A DNA stretch of 64,000 bases from Tachypleus tridentatus (Eukaryota > Arthropoda > Merostomata > Xiphosura > Limulidae), in assembly GCF_004210375.1 (NCBI RefSeq), contig NC_134833.1, forward strand, positions 143,956,127-144,020,126, in the 5' to 3' direction. Below are positions 1-11,400 of this stretch, in pieces (the stretch's first letter is position 1; each line of letters opens with the position of its first letter). The notes below the pieces were generated by a model. That model searched no databases. It was not told the DNA's origin and was given only the letters and a program-made list of their open reading frames with translations. Made by a program: the position numbers and the translations under genes.

Positions 1-815
1 AAAGATGTATTTTGTTGAAAAATACATCTATAATGTATATATATATATATATACATATACAATATATATACAATAATATATACAATATTATACCTGCATA
101 ATATTGTATAATAAATTCGACGAGATGCCACAACATTAGTCACATACCTAAATTAATTTAGTTATTGTATCGTGGAACAAAATGGAATCAAAACACCATA
201 GATTGTTGACGAGATAAAACTCCGGGAAGTATACTCTTGAAGCATACTCAATATATATATATATATATATATATTGCTAAACCGTGATATTTAACAAGAT
301 AAAGAATATATGTATATATATATTTTGTTTATGTACATCATCTGTGTAGTAAATATACTTAAAGTTATTCAGTCAATGTGTTGTTGTCGTGGCCATTAGA
401 ATAAGTTCACCGAAGTGGTTTGAAACACCCAATGGGACTATTTTAAATTCGTTGCCTAGCAGCCATTATTTCAATATAGAAACTGGACATAAAACAAAAT
501 AACACGCGAGTTTAAAGACAAAGAAATTAGATAAAGATAAGAAGTAAAAGACATTCTTAAACATGAACAAAATGCTTTGTTGTACGTCAATAAAAGTAAA
601 ATCCAGATAGACATGCGCAGATAATTCACAGAAACAAAACAGAGAACAAACATTAAAAGAGTCTCAAACGTTAAGTTTCAAATAAACTATAATAATAAAG
701 AAACTAAATTAAGTGCTTTTTGTGAATATAAGTTTCAAAAATCAAACGAAACAGAGAAGATGCCCTAATAGGAAGAAACGTTGCCAAGTGCCTCTCATAC
801 TCGTAAAAAAATTTT
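1..815. other. AT-rich intergenic sequence with TA microsatellites
   Basis: TA runs lie at 36-55 and 249-273. No coding or repeat family was recognised, and short open frames have no recognisable domains. Confidence 0.7.
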
Positions 816-884
816 ACAGGTACCTTATTTTATTCCATTTCATTTCTCAGTGTATGTACGTATGACAAGCGGATGTAATGTGAG

Positions 885-1146
885 GGCCTGGCATGGCCTA
901 GCGCGTTAAGGCGTGTGCTTCGTAATCTGAGGGTCGCGGGTTCGCGCCAAACATGCTCGCCCTCCCAGCCGTGGGGGCGTTATAATGTGACGATCAATCC
1001 CACTTTTCGTTGGTAAAAGAGTAGCCCAAGAGTTGGCGATGGGTGGTGATGACTAGCTGCCTTCCCTCTAGTCTTACACTGGTAAATTAGGGACGGCTAG
1101 CACAGATAGCCCTCGAGTAGCTTTGTGCGAAATTCCAAAATAAACA
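885..1146 (+). mobile_element. tRNA-headed SINE, family A, with 12-bp target duplication
   Basis: The head has a GGCCTGGCATGGCC start, A-box-like and B-box-like text (GGGTTCG) and an anticodon-loop CTCGTAATC-type stretch suggesting tRNA-Thr origin. The body carries TAAAAGAGTAGCCCAAGAGT and GACTAGCTGCCTTCCCTCTA. ATGTAATGTGAG flanks both sides (873-884, 1147-1158). Confidence 0.9.
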
Positions 1147-1159
1147 ATGTAATGTGAGA

Positions 1160-3890
1160 TAATAATATTTTAGAAATTACTTATTTTTTACTTTCTTACT
1201 GTTAACAGAAACAATCCGTTACGTTCTTGTGAAATATATATGCAATAAAACATCGTTGAACGTAACTAGTTTGTTATAGAAGGCGTGGTCCTTTTTATCT
1301 TGGAACTTCAATGCGTGCAATAACCAAAGTAGTTGAACATGTTTCACAGAAGTTCTGCGCTGTAATTTTATCCAATAATTTTGTGGAGGAAATACTGGGA
1401 AAATGTGTATATTGGGTTTTAATTTTCAAATGTTGAAGTTACTACGACATCTGTTCAAGGTATATCACTGTGCCTTCAGTGGCATGGCGATACGTCAGCA
1501 GGTCTATAACACTAGAACTCGGGTTTCAATAATCGTGGTGGGCACCGCAAAAATAGTCCCTTGTATTTCTTTGTGCTTATCTATCATAGAAACAAACTAA
1601 CATTAATTAATTCAAAGCAACGCAGCATTATTAACATTTGTAAATACATAGATTAATGATATTTGTATTTTAATCAGAGTTACGCTCTCTATGAGGGAGG
1701 GTTAATAAAGAAACAAAAAAGAGAAAGAAATAGCTTTATGGAGGTTTTGATTTATCATTGTTTGACCCTTTATTAGTCCAAACATGGAAAACTCTTGTTT
1801 CCCGCGTACTCAACGATCGACTCATGATATCCATGTGTTTATAATAAGAAAGCTACTGAGTAATTGTTAAAGTAATTTTTTAAAATGTTGCAGCAGTCAA
1901 ACATAAAAAGATTATATATCTTATATAATCACAAAACTTGTTCTAAATATATTGTTCTCTTTCTTTTGTTGTTTTCAAGTTTCGAAACGCACTACTTTAA
2001 TCTTCTGCATAAATTAAATCTGATGCATCGTTGGCGTCCGTGTCTCCATGGCGACAGAGATGTTATATCAATAACTTTATTAGAACTTTTTATAAATTGT
2101 CCAACGTTTACTAGACTAAACAGAGTTGTTTCGAGTTAGAGCTATCTATCTAATAACGAAGGAAATACATGATTACAATGATATTTACAAGACATTAAAA
2201 AAAAATATCAAATTGTAAAGTGATCTAATTCAACTAATAGACATGCCATATTAAAATGTCATTATGTTTTTTCTACATCTTTCTGCTCTTTTATTAACTT
2301 ACACCCATATGTTCTAAAAAATTCACACACAAGGCTCAGCAAGTATTCGCTTCTTTCTTCGAGAAGGATAACAATATAAACATAATTTATGTTCACTGAA
2401 TTGATCAACGGGTTAAATATTGGGTTGAGGAATAATTCGTGAGCGTTTTTTCAAGTTAAAAAATATATTCATAAATGAAACGCTTTCGCAAAATATTTCA
2501 TGTCAGTTGGTAGATAATTTTTTGCTCTTATAGATGGTGTGTTTGATTTTCATATGTCTTTAATTTTTGCTTTCATTTTCAGCTCATTAATTGGAATGTC
2601 AAGTGGACAAAATCGAGCATTTTCGACACCATCTGCTTTTCGCATTTAATTTCTTGCAATTTCGTTTAAAACAATGCATACTATATACCTAGGTATTACA
2701 TGAAATAAAGTTTCATAATAAATGTTTTGGGTGTAATGTGTTCATGCATTGAAGTATTGTATAGTCTTGCATGTAATGCTTGAATGAAATTATTTAAAAA
2801 CGCTCACGAATTATTCCTCAACCTAATATTTACAAAACTGAGGTACCTCTTATTTATATATTTCTTAATATGGAACACATAACATAATTCATAAAGCTGT
2901 AAACACTTCGTGCGCGTGGCTCAGCTATAAGCTTAAAGGCTCATAAATTTGTTTCTCAGGCTTCGAAATGATATAGTTATGATGATACCTACTAGGTGCC
3001 ACAAAAATAATATTATTAGCATAAAATAAGTTGTAACTTATTGCAAACTTATAATTTTTAGTTGCTTTATTTTTAAATTGAATTTCATGATGGCGTTCAC
3101 ATTTCAAAATGTTGATTAAATCAGCGAGCATAATTATTAGTCTTAGAATTTATATATATTATGATTATTAACGCCACATGATGGGTTAAATAATTCTTTG
3201 CAAGCAATAGTGAAAACGCATAACTATCGAAATACTGAAACATTTTTGCACTAACAATAGCTCATGCCCGCAAGTTAATTGTGATTTTAAACATTGTTGC
3301 TCCGCCTAAAATAAAAATATGTTCATGCTTAGTTTCTAAGACAGACGTTTGGTGGTCTCTAATACTCAAGATTTTCAAACATATTGTAACATATGGATTT
3401 TGGATGTGTTTTGCTAAACGTTCTCTGGAAAGAGAATCGCGGTTTGAAATTCAAACAGCTCAACTCTTTTGGTTAAATAATACAATTTGATGCTTCATAA
3501 ATAGTAATTTTTTAAAAAAATAATACAATTTGATGCTTCATAAATAGTGATTTTTTTAAAAAAATAATTCTTAAACTAGCTTAATTTAAAGTAAAAACTA
3601 CCCAATAAACACCGCACTTACAGGGACCGGAAATATCTTAGTTCATAACATTCAAAATTTGGTGCTCTTTCATGTAGAAGGTTTAAAACTTTTCCTTTGG
3701 ACACACACCCAGAAATAGTTATGTAAATCAATAATATTGTTAGGTAACTTGAAATTTGCCATAAATGTAAAAAATAGTTCACCAAAATATTTCATTATAG
3801 CACACAAAACGTACTCAACTGCCAAATATCATACAAATCTCATGATTATTTTAGAAATTTAGAGAATTGTTTAGTAAAATACAAAACAAT
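1160..3890. other. Intergenic sequence without recognised gene
   Basis: Apart from the family B SINE at 1471-1597 only a local direct repeat is visible. ATACAATTTGATGCTTCATA with its flanks occurs at 3478 and 3521. AACGCTCACGAATTATTCCT at about 2800 is the reverse complement of text near 2435, a pair of inverted ends about 380 bp apart. Confidence 0.55.
1471..1597 (+). mobile_element. tRNA-headed SINE, family B
   Basis: CTTCAGTGGCATGGCGATAC (A-box region), CTCGGGTTTCAATAATCGTG (B-box region) and GTGGGC, then a tail TTGTGCTTATCTATCATAG. The head is distinct from family A. Confidence 0.75.
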
Positions 3891-3963
3891 GAATACAGGT
3901 ATCTTATTTCATTCCATTTCATTTCTCAGTGTATGTACGTATGGCAAGCGTATATAATGTGAG

Positions 3964-4125
3964 GGCCTGGCATGGCCGAGCGCGTAAGGTGTGCGACTCG
4001 TAATCTGAGGGTCGCGCGTTCGCGCCTGCGTCGCGCTAAACATGCTCGCCCTCACAGCCATGGGGGTGTATAATGTGACGGTCAATCCCACTATTCGTTG
4101 GTAAAAGAGTAGTCAAAACAAACAA
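3964..4125 (+). mobile_element. SINE family A, internally deleted
   Basis: Head and first half are present, then the sequence jumps from GTAAAAGAGTAG to the CAAAACAAACAAAC tail. The 69 bp upstream (3895-3963) match the upstream flank of the SINE at 885. Confidence 0.88.
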
Positions 4126-4359
4126 ACAAGACCTATAATGAACAATTATAGAATAACTTCCTGAAAAAAAACTAGAAATTCAGAGACAGCTTGTAATACA
4201 ATAACAAAAAAAAAAACCTTCTAGACACTTATTACTTTAATCAATTACAATATACAACTTCTTGTTTTATTATTGATAAGGATGTTTTTGTTTGTATTAA
4301 GTATTTGGTATCAATGATATTTTTATAATATAACTACATTTAATAGCTCTGCATTATTG

Positions 4360-4641
4360 TTTGTTTAGTTTCTTTTTTGAATTTCACGCAAAACTACACA
4401 AAGGCTATCTGCGCTAGCCGTCCCTAATTTAGCAATATAAGGCTAGAGGAAAGGCAGCTAGTCTTCACCACTCACCGCCAACTCTTGGGCTATTCTTTTA
4501 CATACGAATAATGGAATTAACCATAACATTATAATGCCCCCACGGTTAAAAGGGTGAGCACGTTTTGTGTGACGGGAATTCGAACCCGCGACCTTCGGAG
4601 TACAATTCGAGTACTTTAACCACCTGGCCATGCCGGGCCTC
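4360..4641 (-). mobile_element. SINE family A, full-length, minus strand
   Basis: The tail lies at 4360 (GTTTGTTTAG...GAATTTCACGC) and the head ends GGCCATGCCGGGCC at 4641. Body motifs are all present. Confidence 0.9.
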
Positions 4642-5320
4642 CAGAATAGTCATATGCAAAGATATTCATAGAAATTACGTGTATTTTAGAATGTTCTCGT
4701 ACTGATAACATCATTACATGAATTCAGTCATATATTAGAATATTCATAGAAATCTACATGTATTATATAATACTCACGTGCTACAATTTTTATATTAATT
4801 CAAACATATTCCAGAATAGCCATATGTTGGAGTATCCATAGAAATCTACGTTGTAATACAGAATGCTCCCTTGCAGCTAAAATTCAATCATATTCCAGAA
4901 TTGTGAATGTTAAACTTTACATAGAAATATACGTGTATTATAGAACGTTCACTTGCTAAAATCGCTATATGAATTCAAGCACATTCCAAAATAGCCATTG
5001 CTATAGTTTTTATAGAAATCTGTGTGTCATAGGATGCTGTGGTGTCAAAATTTCCTTATGAATTTAAGCATATTCCAGAATATTCGTAACTAAAGTTTCT
5101 TTAGAAGTTTGCGCATGTTATAGAATGCGCTTGTGCCAAAATTTCCACGTGCTTTTATTCCTTTTTAGAATATTCGTGTGCCAAACTTTCAATAAAAATA
5201 ATGTATTATAGAATATTCATATGCTAAAACTTCAGTGTAAACCTAAGTACATTTTAGGTAGAACGCTTGCGTGCTAAAATATTCATATAAATCTAAGTGC
5301 ATTCTAGAACATTCTGTTTT
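4642..5320. repeat. Degenerate tandem repeat, about 85-90 bp period
   Basis: Units restart with an AGAATA(T/G)(T/C)CATATG-like box near 4642, 4735, 4811, 4895, 4987, 5074, 5165 and 5210. Each is followed by CATAGAAATCTACGTGTATTATAGAATGTTC-like text. The copies are strongly diverged, so this is an old array. Confidence 0.65.
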
Positions 5321-5335
5321 ATATTATATACAATT

Positions 5336-5466
5336 GGTTTGGCTGTTGTCGTTTCGCGAAAAGCTACACGAAAGCCTAACTGTACTTTGTCCACCACGGG
5401 TAATGAAATCTGCTTTTTAACGTCGTAAGCCCGTAGACTTACCGCTGAACTCTTGAAAGGGGCGGG
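5336..5466 (-). mobile_element. SINE family B, minus strand, diverged
   Basis: AAAGCTACACGAAAGCCTAA, GTCCACCACGGGTAATGAAA and CGTCGTAAGCCCGTAGACTT keep the family B order in reverse. Confidence 0.65.
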
Positions 5467-5817
5467 GCACATGTTACATGGAAGAGACACGTGTTAGTAA
5501 TTAAATTTCAGTTTCATTATAACAGGTAGACGTTTTCAATCACACAATGTGCATAACGCTATGTAACATAAATTTTGTTCCTGGATAGTATGTGTTATTT
5601 CTTAATAGCTTATGATGTAAAAGTACAGAAAATGGCCATTATTCCCTTCAAACTTTGCTTTTGTAACCTGGATAATAAAATTTAGAAATTACCCTATTTT
5701 CTATATAAAACGGGCAAATTTGCATATTTCTATTTACATAAGTTCTGAATAAAACAACATATTAATCAAGATTTACATGTATTTATAGTAAAGTTATACA
5801 AAAATGAACAAAAATGT

Positions 5818-6890
5818 TTAGAAGTGAGTAGTTTTTCGAGATTTGCGACTGTAATCTAAATCACTTTCACGTATCAGTCCCCAAATAGTCTCCCATCATG
5901 TTTTCGTTATACGCTTCTTGGTAGCGGCGTTCAAAGTCCAGTATATCTTGGTGGAAGCGCTCGCCTTGCTCCTCTGAGTATGCTCCCATGTTCTCCTTGA
6001 ATTTATCAAGATGAGCGTCAAGGATGTGGTTTTTTGGCACATCCTGCAGCCCATTTTGCCGTAGTTTTTCACCAGAGCCTCAACAAGTTCCACATAATTT
6101 TCGGCCTTATGATTGCCTAAGAAGCCCCGAACCACTGCGACAAAGCTTTTTTCCTTCCTACTGAGCTTCTTGGGAAATTCTGTGCACTCCAGGATCTTCT
6201 TTATTTGTGGTCCAACGAAGACACCAGCTTTGACCTCTGCCTCAGACAGCTTAAGGAAGAAGTTTCGAAGGTACTTGAAGGCTGCAGACACCTTATTAAG
6301 AGCTGTGACAAACTGTTTCATAAGACCCAATTTTATGTGCAATGGTGAGAACAACATCTTCTACAGGTCCACTAGTGGCTCGCACTTGACATTGTGCCTC
6401 CCAACAGAGAACTTGGTCCATTGTGGTCAGTGCTTCTTGTTGTAGTACGCTCTTTTGTCCTTTGTACCATCCTGCGAAAGAGCAAAAGAAAATTGTTATT
6501 GTGAAGAATAAATTTATTTTATCCACAACTGATGTATGAGAGGTTCATGCAAAATATTTTATGTGATATTGTTTCTATACTATTGGAAATTTAAAAAAAA
6601 ATTAAATTTTAATAGTTTTACTATTTATATAATATAAAATCTTACTGTTCAAGGAAAAAAAATTGTCCGTCTTACCTTCTAGAGTTTTTTTGCAGTGCTT
6701 ACAGGTAAAACGAGGTGCCCAGGGTTTGTCTTGATCCCTGACAAGCATGTTGAAATATGTCTTGTAGGCTTCACACATTTTAGCAGATGCTGTCACAGAG
6801 TACTTTTTCGCTCTTGTCTTGATAAATTGGTCACATACACAGCAGAATGCGTCTGGAGAATGCTTGTAGCTTTTTGATGCTATTTTTGAT
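5818..6890 (-). pseudogene. Broken copy of an uncharacterised multicopy arthropod gene family
   Basis: I recognise this as a protein family repeated in arthropod genomes and usually annotated only as uncharacterised. The N-terminal exon (to 6676) contains a CxxC-bearing stretch, then SVTASAKMCEAYKTYF and CKHCKKTLEG. A 204-bp GT-AG intron (6675-6472) follows. The second exon begins GWYKG but jumps directly to the C-terminal third (SVGRHNV, then PLHIKLGLMKQF and VVRGFLGNHKAENY), so a large central part is deleted. Other lesions are stop codons near the junction and before PLHIKLG, a small deletion before FVAVVRG, and frameshifts after GCRM and after MMGDY. The stop at 5818-5820 matches the usual end. 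The kept intron argues for DNA-level duplication rather than retrocopying. Function is unknown. Confidence 0.75.
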
Positions 6891-6980
6891 AAAATCAGAT
6901 AGGTCTATGTGTTTACTTAGGCAGCTAGAACTAAACTGAAATGGTGAGTGGTGAGCCCCTGTGTATATATTACTATGGAA

Positions 6981-7079
6981 AGTTCTAGAAAATTCTCGTA
7001 AGTTCTACAACATTCTAGAAAATTATTGTAAGCTCTACAACATTCTAGAAAATTCTTGTAAGTTCGAGAGAATTCTCTG
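6981..7079. promoter_or_regulatory. 30-bp tandem repeat with heat-shock-element-like boxes
   Basis: Three 30-bp units (6981, 7011, 7041) plus a partial fourth each contain TTCTAGAAAATTC or a one-base variant. This fits the inverted nTTCnnGAAnnTTC arrangement bound by heat shock factor. The array is about 90-190 bp upstream of the start of the broken gene on the minus strand. The motif match is seen directly; regulation by HSF is inference. Confidence 0.45.
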
Positions 7080-7099
7080 TCAGCTACTCAGCACTGAAT

Positions 7100-7790
7100 C
7101 TACCTGGAATGTTCTGGAACAATGGGTAAATTTGAAAATTTCATTACCCAGGTCACAAAAGCAAAGCTTGAAGAGAAAAATAGATCTTTTCCATTTACCT
7201 TAGGTATAAGCAATTGGGAAATAAAACTTTCTGCTCAGAAACAAGAAAAAGTAAACGTTTTGTTACATAGTGTTATTTTATGATGGAATAGCTTTCTTCT
7301 TATTATTATTTTACCTTACTGATACAAGTTTTGAGACGCTCTTTAGTTTCGGAAAATGGAAATGAGATAGCATAAGCGCTGGTGCTGCTATCGTGCTACT
7401 AAGAGCAGATTTGTGAACCTAAGTTACACAGCTTTATTTAGGCTGTTTTTGTTCTTAATAGCTAATATTCTGAACACATTTCCTTCACACCCTTGTACAT
7501 ATCATGTTTATTCACAAGTGCACTACTTTTATCGTCTCTACATTATATTAGACGACGCAAAATTGATACATGTTATACTACACGTGCTTACAGAATACAC
7601 CTGGAAAAAATCGATTTTTATCGATTCCGACAAGTTTGTCACGACAAACACCGAGGGCTGAGGGGACAGTCAGCTGTTTTATAATTGTAAATCATTAGCT
7701 TAATGAATTGCAATCATGTTATACAAATAGAAACATAAATTATAAATCACTGGCTTAAAGTCACACATATACGTAAAAAAAACTAATTTA
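7100..7790. other. Intergenic sequence, nothing recognised
   Basis: Only short open frames without domain similarity are present. Confidence 0.6.
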
Positions 7791-7795
7791 TTTGT

Positions 7796-7925
7796 GCCTC
7801 CCCTTCAGTGGCACAGCAATATGTTTGCGAACTTATAATGCTAAAATCTGGGTTTCAATACACGTGGTGGGCAGAAAACAGCTAGCTCGTTTTGTATCTT
7901 TGTGCTTGATTACAAACAGCAACTA
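7796..7925 (+). mobile_element. SINE family B
   Basis: CCCTTCAGTGGCACAGCAAT, CTGGGTTTCAATACACGTGG, TGGGCAG and tail TTTGTGCTTGATTACAAAC. Confidence 0.78.
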
Positions 7926-7995
7926 TAACAATTTGTTTGTAAAAAACAAAAGATGTTGTAAATATATGATTGTTCTTATCAGAGTTTTTAAAGTT

Positions 7996-8123
7996 TTTGT
8001 TTCTTTTTTTATGCTAATAGTAAACCACAAAAGCTACACAATGGGCTATCTGTGTTCTGGCCACCATGGCATCGAAACCCGGTTTATAGTGTTATAAGTC
8101 CACTATCATATCACTGGGGGTGG
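7996..8123 (-). mobile_element. SINE family B, minus strand
   Basis: AAAAGCTACACAATGGGCTA, CACCATGGCATCGAAACCCG and CATATCACTGGGGG in reverse order. It lies 70 bp from an opposite-strand copy. Confidence 0.8.
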
Positions 8124-8249
8124 TATTTTTATTCAAATATAATGTGACTTTCTCACTTTGAATTATATCAGTTGAAATAGTTTTGGGTATTATTTTTACC
8201 TATTCATAGTGTTATCACCAGAGGCCGCTAAATTAGAAATGTTTTTGTT

Positions 8250-8485
8250 TCTTTGTTCACTACATTTGCGCTAGCAGCCTTAAATTTTGAAATGACAGAC
8301 CAGAGGGAAGGCAACTAATCAACAGCATCCACCAGACCACCACCAGCTCTTGAAATATTCTAATTCAACAGTGGAATGTGATGCACCTACAGCTCCAAGT
8401 TGCCGAGCGCAATGTTACTACAAGGGAACGAAAGCCATGGACTCTCGAATTTAAGTCCGGCACTCTAATTACTAGGTTACATGAT
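8250..8485 (-). mobile_element. Old SINE family A relic, minus strand
   Basis: GCGCTAGCAGCCTTAAATTT, AGAGGGAAGGCAACTAATCA and CACCACCAGCTCTTGAAATA keep the body order of family A in reverse, heavily diverged. Confidence 0.6.
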
Positions 8486-8769
8486 CCGTAAAATTCTAAA
8501 TAATATATCGTAAGAGATACTTTACTTTTGCACCCGCTTTATTTGTTTTATGTAAACATGGTAACACTGCAGGAAATGCACCAACATAAGATACACTGTC
8601 TTCTTTACCTTAATACAACATGAACCATCTGTCTTCTGTACACATGTAGTAAAGTACAAATTTTTCTGTCTTCTAGACTCTAGTAATACAGAGACTGAGA
8701 AGTCTGTCTCTTCTACCTTCTCACAGGAAAAGGCCTACAGGTGTATGTTTCCATGACATCTTCTGAAAA

Positions 8770-11400
8770 TGTCCTTGCTGAAATGCTATGACTTTACTGA
8801 AGAACGATTTCATCAAAAGTTCAGAGAACTTAAACCTGACACTGAAGAAACTGTACTTCAGTTTGTGAAATGTCTAACGTATTACTTCACAAGATGACGT
8901 GGGTGAATGTGAAAATAGTTTGAAGGATTGGCAGATGAAGTTGGCTTAAGAATCGATTGTGGGAATACACCTAGGAGCAAAGAAGATATCAGATTGAATC
9001 AATAGCAACTTCTATTGACTGAATGTCATCAGAGAAGTGACCAGATTATACATGTAAAGTAACATCTGCCAAAGGGCAATATCTAGAGGGAAGGTAGTCA
9101 AGGTACCGTTAGGTGAAGTGCCTCTTATAGAAGAGTTGTTTAGCAGAGTAGCTGTAGACTTCATCAAACTAGTATTTGTGTCTGACAAGAGCAACTGGTA
9201 TATGCTGACAGTAGCTGACTATGCAACACATTACCAAGGATCCATAGCACTGTTGAAGACAGAGAAAGAGTGAGTAGCAGAAGCCTTCCTGGAAGTGTTC
9301 TGAAGAGTAGGTTTTCCAAAAGAAGTCTTGAGTGGCAGAGAGACCTAGTTTACCTCAAAATGTATGCAAAATTTGGGTAGACTCATCAGTATTAGGCAGC
9401 TTTTTACCACCCCACACAACCCTAGATGTAATAACTTTAGTTTAGAGAGTCAATGGAGTGTTAAAGAGCATACTGAAAAAAAAATGTTATAAAAGAGATC
9501 ACGGGACTGGGACAGGTATTTGCAGGCAGTATTATTTGCTTATCAAGAAGCTCCACAAGCAAGTCCAGAATTTTCATCCTTCAAGTTACTGTACAGAAGA
9601 ACAGTACAAGGTCCAATGGGGATATTGTAAAAGCTATAGACAGCAGAAAAAGAGTCAGAAGTGAAAATCACATACCATTACATTTTAAATCAAATGGATG
9701 AGATCTCTTAATTCGCTGAAGAGAGCTAATATGCAACTCAAGCAATCAGAAGCACTTCTTTGACAAGAATGCCACAGATCAAAGTCGGACAGAAGTTCTT
9801 GGTTCTGCTATTAACAAACAACCTACTCACCCTACAACGAAACAGAATTTTTGAAGTGCAAAAAGTGGTCAACAGAAAGAACTATAGGGTGAAAGTGGAT
9901 GGAATGACCTACCATGCCAATGTGTTGAAGAGGTACTGTGAGAGGGAAGGGGACCTAACAGGAACAGCTATTGATACACAGATAACTATTCAAGGTATGG
10001 CATTCGCAGATGCAGAACTTGAAGATGGTGACTTAGCCATGGGAAATGAAAACCTATTAAATTTAAAACAACTTGGTAAAAATAAGACGTACAAAAGTGT
10101 TAATATTAGTAAAGAACTGACTATCATGCAGAGGAATGAGCTAGAAGATCTACTGTACCAGCATGTAGATGTCTTTATAGATAGACCAGGAAAGACAGAC
10201 CTTATGCAACAAAAGATCGAGTCCCAGTCATAGTGAAGCCCTACCAGATGCTATGTTAGATGAAATATCTGATAAAACAAGAAGTTGAGACAATTTTAGA
10301 AGTTGAAATCATCGAGTCATCAAATTCAGCCTATTGTTGACTATGTTTGACTTCGAACTTGTGGACGACCCAGGGGCTATCACGGCGAGATTAGATGGAG
10401 TCAAACTTTTTAAAGGTTATTGACAGATTCCAATGGTAGCAAAATCCAAAGAGAAGACAGCCTTTGCAACACTAGATGGATGCTACAAGTTCGAGAGGAT
10501 GCTAATTGGATTAGTCAACTCAAAAATAACATTCAACTGAATGATAAGGAAGAGGCTGCAAAAACCCACCACCATCAGGCATTATATGGACGATATCCCG
10601 CACCATACAGCCAGATGGGAATACAACCTAAAGAAAATCAAAGAATTGTTTGGGTAAGTAAGGGCAGCAGGTCTGACCATCAGACCACTTAAGTGTTATA
10701 ACGACTGTTCTGTGTTACACTTTTGTGAAGTAATGTAGACGTTGTCATGGAAGAAGAGAAGCCACACCACATAAAAGATGCACCAGTTTTAACGACCAAA
10801 TAGCAAGTCAAATTATTCTGTGGTTAAAAGAATACTAGAGGAAGGTTATACCAAACTACCATGCAGTTGCTGCACCGTTGATGAACATGACCAAGAAAAA
10901 CCAACTGAATAAGGTGAAGTTGAAAGAACCAAAGCAGATGGCATTCCAAAAGTTGAAGAACGAGTTAGTAAGTTCAACAATCTTTAGAATTCCAGACTTC
11001 AAAAAACCGTTACTTGTTCAGGCTGATGCTTCAGATATTGGAATCTGAGCAATATTCTACAAGAACATAAAGATGGACAGTTTCCAGCAATCTGAATAAG
11101 TAAAGAGCTGTTGAGTGGTGACAAGAACCACTCTGTGACTGAACGAGAGCTTCTGACCATTATATGTGCCATGTAAAAATTTCAGAACTACCCCTAAGGG
11201 AAAGAATGAACCCAGATGTGCAAAACTGACAGTGTGAAGATCATGAAGTAGGTACTGTACCTCCAGAAATATAGGTTCAGCGCTGAAGCCATCAAGGAGA
11301 CTGCAAATGTTGGTGTTGACTGTGAATAGACTGTGTGTGAACAGAAAACAGTCTTTGTACTTAGTGTAAAAAATGTCATAAATATTTTCTTGATGTAGAG
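8770..11400 (+). mobile_element. Decayed Ty3/Gypsy-type LTR element with integrase before reverse transcriptase (Gmr1-like order)
   Basis: Many stops and frameshifts are present, but the parts lie in one orientation. A Gag/capsid-like stretch (8774-9010, YDFTEERFHQKF and LQFV) is followed by a large deletion. The integrase core follows (9115-9430: PLIEELFSRVAVDFI, DYATHY, VGFPKEVLS), then the integrase C-terminal region ending in a FHVN-like YHANVLKRY (9900-9945). Next is the start of RT (10120-10210, LEDLLYQHVDVF), palm fragments and a YMDD box at 10583-10594. The RT-RNase H connection and RNase H lie at 10830-11330 (FRIPDFKKPLLVQADASDIGI). No intact LTR pair was found. The element is dead. 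Confidence 0.8.
9760..10233 (+). pseudogene. Open remnant spanning integrase C-terminus, linker and RT N-terminus
   Basis: This is the longest open piece of the LTR element (157 codons). It begins in the GPF/GPY-type C-terminal integrase region, including FEVQKVVNRKNYRVKVDG and YHANVLKRY. It crosses an acidic linker and ends in the sequence that normally opens the Gypsy RT domain (ELTIMQRNELEDLLYQHVDVF). It shows in a single reading frame that integrase precedes RT in this element. Confidence 0.72.

Noticed and set aside
2041-2056. GTCTCCATGGCGAC as an RFX X-box
   Set aside because: The right half departs from the RRNAAC consensus and nothing nearby suggests a promoter.
6113-6445. 110-codon plus-strand open frame
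   Set aside because: Antisense of the uncharacterised gene-family pseudogene.
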